Source: Cladopsammia gracilis (Eukaryota > Cnidaria > Anthozoa > Scleractinia > Dendrophylliidae). From it: 64,000 nt of DNA. Shown here piece after piece: positions 1 to 11,500 of this stretch. The stretch lies in the NCBI GenBank assembly GCA_022457155.1, contig JAJGOT010000013.1, forward strand, positions 1,823,001 through 1,887,000. The letters are read 5' to 3'. The translations under genes were made by a program, and so were the position numbers. The notes beneath the pieces were generated by a model. That model worked only from the letters and a program-made list of their open reading frames with translations, had not been told where the DNA came from and did no database searches. Position 1 is the stretch's first letter. Each line of letters starts with the position of its first letter.

Positions 1-1060
1 GCAACCATTTGATGACGTTGCAGGCAGCATTTTCGCGATCATTTTCCTTAAAAACAAAACATACCTTATTACTAGTAATAATCAGAGATTAAGAGTGCGT
101 TCGACATGTTCGTTAAAAGCTGAATTGAAAGAAGCAGTATAGATGTCGATTCACACCATGCTAAATGTTTTTGTTCACCGCCACTTGAGAGTGCAAGGAA
201 CTCGCAAACATTTTGCTGTGACGAGGAAGAAACAGCGTGACATTTGCGTTACTTTTTGTATACATTTACATACATGCAAATATATCAAGCGAATAACATT
301 GAATATTTGACAAACAACAGCACAGATGTAATTAAGATGATGTGATTCAAACATAAGCTTACAAGATCTACAATAAAACTAAACAAAATCATAAAGAAAT
401 CGAATGTTATTTAGTAAAATAGCAATGATAAGATAAGCAAACAAAGGAACACCGTGATGCAGCCGTCTATATTTTTAATAACAACAGCGAGCTAAAACAT
501 GCGGCCATAAGTTACGGGGAAGAATTGTTGGATTCAAACAGAAAAAAAATCGCAGCCAACCATCATTTCACTTGCCGTATGACAGAGACCGATGAATTGT
601 GTATATAGAGATCGACAGCGTTCGTAAACAGACCCTGAAATGTCCGTGGTTGATTTTGCCGTCAAACCTTTGCCAGGCTTCATTTCACTTGCTATATGTG
701 ATAAAAATTGGTCAATTCTCAACTTTTTTCTGGCTGTTGAAAAGCATAAAGTTGCTTTTATGTGCAGCGAAAGCGTCCTTCTCCGATCGGCAGCAAGCTC
801 TATAAAGCCAGCGAGGCCAAAGTAGATACCAGTTCCCGCCCGGGAATTTGCCCCTGAAAAACACAAAAGAATCTTCGGGGGGGCTAATCGGATGTCCAAG
901 CATGAGAAAAAATCTCGATTTTTTCCGCTAGGAAATTGCACAGGACTCCCAACACATGATACAGGACATTCAACACGAAATTAGGATCGCGTTCGCAGAC
1001 GAACGCAATTAAATAAACGCGAATGGGAGGGGAAATTACCACCGAATAAACATCGCCGAG
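1..1060. other. No gene recognised
   Basis: AT-rich sequence. The longest open frame is on the minus strand at 941-534 (135 codons) and resembles no family I know. A ~25-bp stretch near 545-575 recurs in inverted orientation near 15095-15120 inside a TUG intron, which suggests dispersed repeat sequence rather than coding sequence. Confidence 0.4.
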
Positions 1061-1061
1061 A

Positions 1062-2940
1062 ATGCCGTGACCAGAGCGCTAAATTTGAAAAGCTTCCGTC
1101 TGACAAAAGAGCCAAATTACAAAGAAAATGGCGAAACAAGGTGTATGTTTTACTCCATAACAAAGAAACTAAGTATTTTGGCGGTTAGGTTCACCCTGGC
1201 TTTTTCAGAAGAGGTGTTAAGGAATCATTTAATACTCTGTTTATTTCCCTGAGATTTGGACAACTACTATCGAATCGCGTTCTAAAATTCGTTTTTTCGC
1301 TGATTTCAGTATGGAAAAAACACCGCATTGATATTCAGGATGGTCTTTCCCTTCAAGAAAGGATTTGCTAACTAAGGTTCACCCTGGAAATGTTAGCCTC
1401 ATGTCTAAACAAAAGATTGGCGAAGTTTGGATTTAATACGATGCATGGAAATAGTATCAAAGCGCTATTTTCTAAAAGGTGTTCCGTAAACTAAAAATGG
1501 CGCTCCAAAATGTCTTCCTACGAACTCCCACGAGACCGGCAAACGGATTCAAATTTGAATAATCATCTCAACACAAACAAACAAACAAACAAACAGACAC
1601 AAACAATGTTCAGTCGTGAGAGGCGGGCGCTTGCTTTTTGCTTATTCAAGTTAGGATTTCAAAGAGAAGCCAACATTAATTTTCTCATTTCATTATCCGG
1701 CAAATAGAAAGGCCTATATTATTTTTTAAAACCTCGGTTAATATACTCTAGGTCTGAACTACGTTAATCGAGCGAGTAAAAGAGCGCGTCTAGATCTGGA
1801 CTGCAAAACGCTTCGTAAAGAGCACGAGAAACAAAGCGCAAAGTAAAAGCGAGTGACCCGCGATTCACGCTCGCTATTTGGCAACGCTTTTAACTGAAAA
1901 CCATGTTCTGCGGAAAATGTTTTTGCCATCGTACTCTGACCATTGCGAATCTAACGAGTCAAAATGAAAATCTTGCCGCACACGAATTTGTGGACAAAAC
2001 GCTCTGTAAAGAGCGAGAAGAAAAGGACATCACGTCTTTTATAGACATTCGACGCACTTAAAATAACTTTAAAACGATCTAAACACTGTTAAAACGTGGT
2101 AGTTTGATAATAAATTTCGGTCTTCGAGCATCTTCAGTCGTCGGCCATATTAAAGTTCTGTAAAGAGCGCGAGTAAAAAAGCGTAACGAACAAGCGACTG
2201 ACCCGCGCATCGAGCTCGTTATTTGGCAACGCTTTTAACTGAAAACCATGTTCTGCGGAAAATGGTTTTGCCATCGTACTCTGACCATTGCGAATCTAAC
2301 GAGTCAATGAAAATCTTGCCACACGCGAATTTGTTGACAAAACGCTCTGTAAAGAGAGAGAAGAATAAGACATCACGTCTTTTGTAGACATTCGACGCAC
2401 TTCAATAACTTTAAAACGATCTAAACACTGTTAAAACGCGGTAGTTTGATAAAAAAATTTCGGTCTACGAGCCTCTTCAGTCGTCCGCCATATTAAAGTT
2501 CTGTAAAGAGCGCGAGTAAAGAAGCGTAAAAAAACAAGCGAGTAACCCGCGCATCGCGCTCGCTATTTGGCAACGCTTTTAACTGAAAACCATGTTCTGT
2601 GGAAAATGTTTTTGCCATCGCGCTCTAACCATTGCGAATCTAAAACAAATAAAATCTTCCCGCACATGAATTTGTTGACAAAATGCTTTGAAAAGAGCGC
2701 AGCCCGCCTTTAATTACAGCACGATTGTTAACTTTATCACACCTTGGGATTTACATCACGCATCAAACCGTGTAATTGACAGCAGTTGAATCTGTCAAGA
2801 GACTAGAGACTAGAGTATTCCCAAAGCTTAATCTGTTGACCAATTACAACCGGCTGGTTCTGTATATGCAAATAATTATGCTGCGCATCAAGAAACTGGG
2901 CACTGTAAGTACATGTCGCTAAAAGACAATGGCATACCAG
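1062..2940 (+). repeat. Direct segmental duplication, copy 1, with ~350-bp tandem units
   Basis: Contains about three tandem units (near 1816, 2161 and 2514) recognised by TAAAGAGCGCGAG, CGCTCGCTATTTGGCAACGC and CATGTTCTGCGGAAAATG. Flanks at 1062-1190 and 2700-2940 recur at 3630-3760 and 5070-5320, so the whole block is duplicated in direct orientation. A (CAAA)n microsatellite lies at 1573-1600. No coding evidence. Confidence 0.8.
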
Positions 2941-3600
2941 GCGATGACTGGAAGGTGCACGCTATTCCATGACTGGCGTCACAAAGTGTCCTGGGGGTGG
3001 TACGCTTCTCCATGACTGGCATCACAAAGTGTCCTGGGGTGTTCGCTACTCCATGACTGGCATCACAAAGTGTCCTGGAGTGGTGCATGGTACTCCATGA
3101 CTGAAATCACAAAGTGTCCTGGGGGATGGCACGCTACTCCATGACTGGCATCACAAAGTGTCCTGAGGGTGCACGGTACTCCATGACTGTCATCACAAAG
3201 TGTCCAGGGGGTTCACGCTACTCCATGACTGGCATCACAAAGTGTCCCGGGCGGGTGCACGCTACTCCATGACTGGCATCACAAAGTGTCCTGGAGTGGT
3301 GCATGGTACTCCATGACTGAAATCACAAAGTGTCCTGGGGGATGGCACGCTACTCCATGACTGGCATCACAAAGTGTCCTGAGGGTGCACGGTACTCCAT
3401 GACTGTCATCACAAAGTGTCCAGGGGGTTCACGCTACTCCATGACTGGCATCACAAAGTGTCCCGGGCGGGTGCACGCTACTCCATGACTGGCATCACAA
3501 AGTGTCCTGGGGGTGGCACTCTACTCCAAGACTGGCATTACAAAGTGTCCTGGGCGGGTGCACGCTACTCCATGACTGGCATCACAAAGTGTCATCGCCG
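2941..3600 (+). repeat. ~42-bp minisatellite with higher-order structure
   Basis: About 15 units around CATGACTGGCATCACAAAGT separated by variable G-rich linkers. A block of five units repeats with a period of 216 bp (TGTCCTGGAGTGGTGCATGG at 3071 and 3287). It lies between the two copies of the duplicated block. Open frames here are repeat translations. Confidence 0.85.
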
Positions 3601-3611
3601 AGAATGCCGCG

Positions 3612-5330
3612 ACATATCCGGGACCTTCAAGTACGGTCCAGAGCGCTAAATTTGAAAAGCTACCGTCTGAAAAAAGAGCCAAATTACAAAGAAAATGGGG
3701 CAAAATAGCGAAACAAGGTGTATGTTTTACTCCATAACAAAAAAAAAAGTACTTTGGCGGTACTCGATCGAGTAAAAGAGCGCGTCTAGATCTGGACTGC
3801 AAAACGTTTTGTAAAGAGCAGGAGAAACAAAGCGCAGCGTACAAGCGTGTGACCCGTGATTCACGCTTGCTATTTGGCAACGCTTTTAACTAAAACCACG
3901 TTCTGTGGAAAATGTTTTTGCCATCGTTCTCTGACCATTGCGTAAAGAGCGAGAAGAATAAGACATCACGTCTTTTATAGACATTCAATGCACTTAAAAT
4001 AACTATAAGTAACAATCCGTGTAAGAAGTGCAACCCAAATGCACGGAATGCAGAAAGGTGTGAATTGTGCTATTGTTGAAACCGTCCACCTCATTGGCTA
4101 AAACATGAAAATCTACCATAACTTCATCAGGCAGCACATTTATTTATCTCTAGTTTACTAATTGATTCCCTTTTAATGAAAACTACTACGATTTTTAATG
4201 CAACAAAAATTCTACGTGGGGAACATGGAAAATTAGAAGTCTCACGATTGGATGAAATCTTGTAACACAAAAGAAACATCGCTTTAAAATAAAGTTTCAG
4301 TAAATTTTATTTCAAAATCATGTTATCCAAAGGTTGAAGTATTCTCAGTACGAAAATCTAAACATTCTTATGTGGGGAAAGCGAAATGCATCGGAACAAT
4401 AGAGAATTGCCCACTTCTTACACGGATTGTTACTTAAAACGATCTAAACACTGTTAAAACGCGGTAGTTTTATAAAAAAAATTCGGTCTTCGAGCTTCAT
4501 CAGTCGTCCGCCATATTAAAGTTCTGTAAAGAGCGCGAGTAAAAAAGCGTAACGAACAAGCGAGTGACCCACGCATCGTGCTCGCTATTTGGCAATGCTT
4601 TTAACTGAAAACCATGTTCTGCGGAAAATGTTTTTGCCATCGTACTCTGACCATTGCGAATCTATAACGAGTCAAAATGAAAATCTTGCCGCACACGAAT
4701 TTGTTGACAAAACGCTCTGTAAAGAGCTAGAAGAATAAGACATCAAGTCTTTTATAGACATTCGACGCACTTCAAATAACTTTAAAACGATCTAAACACT
4801 GTTAAAACGCGGTAGTTTGATAAAAAAATTTCGGTCTTCGAGTCTCTTCAGTCGTCCGCCATATTAAAGTTCTGTAAAGAGCGCGAGTAAAAAAGCGTAA
4901 CGAACAAGCAAATGACCCGCGCATCGCGCTCGCTATTTGGCAACGCTTCCAACTGAAAACCATGTTCTGCGGAAAATGTTTTTGCCATCGCGCTCTAACC
5001 ATTGCGAATCTAAAGATTAAAAAAAAATAATAAAATCTTGCCGCACACGAATTTGTTGACAAAATGCTTTGAAAAGAGCGCAGTCCGCCCTTAATTTCAG
5101 CACGATTGTTAACTTTAACACACCTTGGGATTTACATCACGCGTCAAAATGTGTAATTGACAGTAGTTGATTCTGCCAAGAGACTAGAGACTAGAGTATT
5201 CCCAAAGCTTAATCTGTTGACCAATTACAACCGACTGGTTCTGTATATGCAAATAATTATGCTGCGCATCAAGAAACTGGGCACTGTAAGTACATGTCGC
5301 GAAAGACAATGGCATTCCGCGCGATGAGGA
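3612..5330 (+). repeat. Direct segmental duplication, copy 2
   Basis: Second copy of the 1062-2940 block. It lacks the equivalent of about 1200-1740, has ~350-bp units near 4527 and 4875, and is interrupted by a 427-bp MITE at 4008-4434. Confidence 0.8.
4008..4434. mobile_element. MITE with 23-bp perfect inverted repeats and TA target duplication
   Basis: Ends AGTAACAATCCGTGTAAGAA... and the perfect inverted complement at 4412-4434, flanked by TA on both sides. The paralogous position in copy 1 of the segmental duplication (about 2400-2415) is an empty site reading AATAACTTTAAAACG. TA duplication points to a Tc1/mariner-type transposase supplied in trans. Confidence 0.9.
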
Positions 5331-5399
5331 AATTAACGCAAAAGAGGTAAAATTTCTAAGAGATGAGATCTGGCCAATCAAAACTCAAAGCAAAATCAT

Positions 5400-5540
5400 A
5401 CAGCCAACGCCAAACCCGGGAAAACATGAACGCGAAGACCTGCTGCCAAGCGCGGGAAATCATAAAACCAATGCAAGGCGCTGGGGAAATATGCACCCGG
5501 TGACCCGGTGACCCGGTGCCAAGCGCGGGAAACCATGAAC
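5400..5540. repeat. Short repeats carrying CCAAGCGCGGGAAA
   Basis: Just 3' of the TUG stop codon. GCCAAGCGCGGGAAA-like words recur three to four times with a CCCGGTGA triplet between them. The same word occurs in the MITEs at 5932-6203 and 36963-37235. Confidence 0.55.
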
Positions 5541-5578
5541 CAGAGTTTGGTGATAAAATAAAGCTTAAAGACTCCATG

Positions 5579-8500
5579 TTACCTACCTGTTCCTTTAAAC
5601 CACTTGGGTACCGGGCCTTTACTGGCCCCTCCAGTGCGAGGCCTGCTACCGGAGGAGGTGTTTTGCGCGTCACGTGATGTATCAGAGACACCAGCCCCTT
5701 GTGAAGACGCCCGTGGTTCAACATTAGTTGAGCTGACAAGAGAATCACCGATATCGGGCCTGGCACTGGAACGAACTGACAAAACACTGTAAAGTAAAAA
5801 TCATGAGCGGTGAAACTTCAGCTGCTTCTCATTTACGCAGAAAAATAAAATAGAAACTCGTATTGATTTATGTCAATATAATTATCACAAAACTCAACAA
5901 ACATAAAATCCAAAGTAAATACAACATAATAGAGCTGTTTTCAACTGAGTGTCGTAAAACGAAAACCAAAGAAATCACTCTGGCCAATCACAACCGAGGC
6001 AGACAACCTAATGAACCAATCAGAATGCATGTCGCCGGCGCCAAGCGCGGGAAAACGCACGCAAGCATGTCACCACTGGTTTTGCCTTTACTTCTGATTG
6101 GTCGAGAAAGTGGCACGAGATTTTTTTAGACAATCACAAAGCGTAGCAAAGCAAAACCAAATCATCGCGAAATAACTTTTGTTACTCGATTGAAAACCGC
6201 TCTTATACTGTACAAGTCAATGAAAAATTACTCTAACACGGCCTGAAGCCTTCTAAATATTTTCTCTCCTTACCCATTCTCTATAACAGCTTTCTCGGCA
6301 TCTAAAACTGTCGAGAGATTTTCTGTAAATCTGCTAGCTAAGAAGTGCTCTGAAAAGAGAAGTTTAAACTAGAATTAACAGAGTTCTACGGTTCTAAGCG
6401 GAGAATTCCGTTTTGTTTACCTTAACCTTTTCATCCCAAGAGTCAATTATGGAGACATGTAAAGTGGTTCTAACTTTTAAGTCTGTCAACAAGATCCTTT
6501 GGTGTGACCATTCAAATGAAATCTCTTTGGCAGTACTTTTGGATGGTACCATCTGTTTTTCAATATTTTTATTTACTTTTTGGCGCTCTTGGGAGTTAAA
6601 GGGTTAAAATACAACCTTAAGAACTTTCTTACCTCGTTTTTCTTGAGATCCAAAATGTATCACTGAAGCTGGATATAACTTGTTCTAGGGAAATTACAAA
6701 ATAAATATGTTAATTATAGACGAGTGTTAAATAAAATTGTAGAACAGCAGCCTTTTTAAATGTTATTAAACGGAGACAACAAAAAGGAGGGCCAGTGACT
6801 ACCCACAGGTCAGTGCTATTTGGCAGGTGCGCATATGCTATGATTCCATGTGATGTCAAAGTCGAGCATGGCGTTGTGTGTCTTTTCCACTGCCTTGTCA
6901 GTGTAGCGCGTGCATTTTTCCCTGGCTTGGGTGCCAGGATTTGCCAGCCATGGGGACAGTTCTCCCTCTATGGGGCAGTTCTAAGTTCTAGAAGCTGGCT
7001 GCCAAAAGTGGAACCTCCTAGATGTCCCTAGCACCTAACCTCTTCTGAAGCAATACAGTTGTTGCAGCCCATGGGGGAACTCCACAAAATGTTTGGTGGG
7101 GATGCAGGGGTGTGCCATTTAAAACCTTTAAGCCCCGGCTTCAAAACTTCAACAGTTTTGAATGGCATTGTTGGACGCCTGGCTAAACATCCCAACATTG
7201 TTGTCCAACTGGTTGACACACAAATGGCTGTTGCTAGTGTCGAAGACGTTTCAAGCTCGAAAGCTGTTCTTTAAATGCAGTTTCTAACTAATTGAATTTC
7301 AGTTTTTAGCAAGCAAGTCAGTGCGACTTGTGCAGTGAACCTAATATTTTATCATTTAGCTTTTATGATCAACAAAAACCGAATCTTTGTTCATAAACAT
7401 TCTGCACACAACAAAGCTTTTCAGGCCCGAAACGTCTTCGGAACTTTTGAGAAATGAACGCCTGACCCACCCCTAAACTGATAACCATTTTCAGACTGAA
7501 AGGGTTGAAAAATTATATCCAATTGGGCCGCTCATACCTATAGAGCTTATATAAGGAAGTTCCTCTCACCACCTCCCCCCCCCCTTCACCCCCACCCCCC
7601 TCTAGCCTTACAGTTCATTTTGTGACAAAGTTGTTTGTAGTGGGCGACTTAAATTGTAGCAAAACATAATTAAATACAATTACATGTTCCTCAGGAAAAT
7701 GTAGACTTACCTCAAACAAAGTTGCGTTTGGCTTGTCAAGAATTTTTTTGGGTGGTGTGGTGTCTATGGGAAGATAAGCAATGCAAAGTTAAAACTTGCA
7801 GGGAAAAAAAAAACAGCAGTTTAAAATACTATAACAATGCAGAAATCAGTAAAAGACTATACTTACATAAATAAAACTTTATATTTGGATCTTCTAAGTG
7901 AGATTTCACAAATGCTGCTATGGCTGAAACTAGAGGAACAAATGTAGAACTTAAATTCATCAGCATGGACAAATTTTAGGGCGTCACACGGAGAACAATG
8001 TAAAGTGATGGTTATTAATATGTATTGTGTATCATTGTGTAATATTATTGTTGTCATATCCCATATCCATTAACGAAATGCATATCTACCTTTCTCCATC
8101 GGTCTGAAAAATGCTTGTAAAATCAGTCTGTCTGGAAATTTAACTCGCACAACCACCTGTTAAGAGACAAAACTAATGGTGAGAATAAATGACAAAAGAC
8201 TGCCACAGATCATTAAATAGGGGCATAAACCATGGTTCCCATTAAAAAAAACCCGGCTGTCATCACAAATTCACTGACCTTAATGTGACTTTTCTGTACT
8301 AAAACATACGTGAATGACAGGCCTCATTACTTCCATGGCTTGTTTAAATGTAGGATTGTCCCTTAATCTCTTTTGATCTTGTCTAGGGGACCAGGGATTG
8401 TGTAGTGGTGAGAGAACTCGCCTCCCACACATGTGGCCCGGGTTTGAATCCCAGAGGGATTCAGTTGAGTTTGTTGTTGGTTCTCGTCCTTGGTTCAAGG

Positions 8501-11500
8501 GTTTTTCTCTGGGTACTCCGGTTTTCCTCCCTCCACAAAAACCAACAAATTTCAATTCGATACGAAAACAGTTGTTTATTATTTATTTTTATCTTTCTCT
8601 TGAATTTTCTATCATTTTGGACAACAATCAAAAATTGTATGAATATCAGTTATCTCATGCCATTTCCTTAAAGTTGATGGTTTGGCAGAGAAAGCAGTTT
8701 TTCAACTTATGACTGGCATGTGAGCTACAAACTACAGAACCATTCATCCATTCAAAATACTCCATTCCTGTAGAATATAATCCATTTTGTTCTTGTTGGT
8801 GGTGGTGGTGATGGTGATGACGATGGTGTCTCTCAAACCAAGATTGGTACAGAGCCAATGAAAAAGCTGCCTACCTTGTCATATTTGTACATTTCTGCCT
8901 CCTCTCGCACTTCACGCATGGCTCGTGTCATTAGAGGGGCACTGTCTGCTTGACTTCTGTTGTTCACAAAATTGAAGAGGAAAAAATAAAATGAAGAAGA
9001 ACAATAACAATAAGCAGAAGTTTCCTTTTCAAGAGCATGAAAGTTGTGCGAATCTCGGTTGGCGAAGCAATTTTCCCTTTTGTAAACAAACGATGCCATT
9101 TTAGTGACACTTAGAAAATTTTTCACCAATTTTCAGAAATTTCACATCTCCAAGCAGCCGTGTATTTTTGTGTTTGAAATATTTGTAACACATTGGAATG
9201 TTATGTGTACTGTAGTTTAATATTATGTGTAAAGTGTTTTACTTGTTGGTGTGAAATATATAAACTTTCACGACTGAAAAAAAAGCCATGTACATTGTAC
9301 AGTATTATTTCTTTTTGGTGCTTATTATGTAAACAACTCACACTAATTACAAAGTTTTAAGCAATTTTCTAAAGATTCTTGAGAATTCTCTGTCCGAAAG
9401 TTGTGTGAATGTTTCCGATCATTTTCCAAAATTTTCAGAAGATTGCGGAAGATTTCCGAGGAAGATCCAAAGATGTTTTGACAGTAGACCAACACCTTTT
9501 AGCTCGTTTGACATTTAACAGCAGCAAACATAGTAGCTAATGTAAAAATATCAATATCTTCCCTCTTCACAGTGAAGATAAAACTGATATCTTCTCATGT
9601 GTCAACATGTGATTTTTCCACATTGGAAGAATTCCTTGTATATCACTGAAGTTTGTATTTTTTTTTTTTTGAAGTTTGTATAATAATACAGTTTTTAATG
9701 CTAAATCACAGTACCTTTCATTCTTCAAGTCTCTTAACATAACACGGATGTCATCCACTGTCACTTCAAAGAATTTATCAGGCAGCTCACCTAGCAAATC
9801 AAACAGGGATAACTTAGTTCAGTCATCTTTTCACTCATCTTTTTATTTTTTATTTTCCTCTCATGCATGAAAGGAGTCTGTAGGAGCAATCTAGTCCAAT
9901 CCGAATTTCCTCTCACATGGTAGATCATGGAGAAGGGTCTTTCCTCCCTTTTTGTTCAAAGAAAATAAGACTCAAAAAGGGCTGAATTTTTTTTTTTTTC
10001 ATTTTTTACCTTAGACTTGCCTTTTTTTTACCTTGTCCCCTCCTTATATGCAAGTCTGGATCTGTTACAGACATGACATCAATACTGTCAATAATACACT
10101 GTCAACTCTCTCTCAAAGCAGATACCCCTGTAAGGCAGACATCAATGACTGGCTGGTTCTGGCCGTATTTCACTTGTTTGTCTGTAACTAGACTCTATAA
10201 GGTGGACACCTCTCTAAGGTGGACATCAGTAGTTGGCTGGTTCTGGCCATATTTCACTGGTTTGTCTGTAACTAAACTGTCTATAAGGTGGACACCTCTC
10301 TAAGGTGGACATCAGTGGTTGGTTGGTCCCAGCTGAATTTCACTTGTTTGTCTGTAACTAAACTCTCTATAAGGTGGACAACTCTCTAAGGTAAACATCT
10401 AGAGCTTGTCCTGAGGGTGTCCAGCTAAGAGATGTTCACTGTACTTACACATACCTTCAACAGGTTTAGGTGAAGCTGGATCTTCTTCACTAAACACAAC
10501 AGGCTGCCTGTCACAGGTTGTAGCAAGAAATTCTCTACGCGATGAATCAGCCCTGAAAAAGATTAAAAACCACAAGAGTCCATTTTAAGGGAAATTGCCT
10601 TTGGGTTTGTGAAAGTTTCTACTGTTTAAATGTATGCTCATTTAATAGAATTTAGCCATCATAGAACAGGTGGTAACATTAGTCGCAATTGCTTTCAACA
10701 GCAGATGTTCTGGGTTTGTTGTAACTCACATGCAACAGAATTGCCTCTGTTTTCACCTACAGCCTATAGTTCTCCACACAAAATCAGTGGCATTGTGCAG
10801 GGGCATAGCTACCTGTACGCACATACACACGTGCGTACCTGAGAAAGTCAAAAAAATAAGTAAAAATGAATAAAAGAGTATGACCTAGTTAAAAATTTAT
10901 GTGAAGATTTGGTGATTGTGCGTACCTCTGAAAAAGTCCTGGCTACGCTCATGTTGTGGTTAGATTTATTTAACTATTGATTCTGAAATGATTGTCTTAT
11001 ATAGTGCCGGTTATGTAAGTTCTTAGTTGAGATTGTGGAATCTTTAGCATCATAACTCAACAACAAGAACAGAATGAAACACCACACATTTGAAAGACAG
11101 AAACATCAGAATACCCATCCACTCACTTTTCTCTCTGAAATAAGTCCATGCCTGCTGTCTCTTCAGGGAACTAATAAAATCCAATAAAAGAAATCAAACT
11201 TTAATATTAATTATGTCAATCTATGTTAATGCATGATACCACTTTTTTCAACAAACTTTTAAATTTATAGTGCAACTTTAAAGCCTTAATCATTTGACCA
11301 TGCTGCCTTCGCTCGTTAAAATTGCCTCTTTATTGGAAATTATTTAAAATAAATCGCCTCCCCATCTCTCCTTCAATAAACCTGGGTGGAGCCAGTGCGT
11401 CACAACTCACTAAAATTCAGATCAAGAAGATTTTGTTATTAAACATTAATTAATGAACACCCACTCTTTTAAATGCCCATGTTCAGTTGAATTTATTGTG

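Noticed and set aside
3416..3880. ORFs with repeated TGITKCPG / ASHGVACT peptides
   Set aside because: Translations of the 42-bp minisatellite on both strands.
5356..5787. 143-codon minus-strand ORF overlapping the last TUG exon
   Set aside because: Wrong frame relative to the TUG exon, which joins in phase to the upstream exon and ends in the conserved VPKWFK tail.
8389..8460. Functional tRNA gene
   Set aside because: A and B boxes are present but the cloverleaf is not, and a SINE tail follows.
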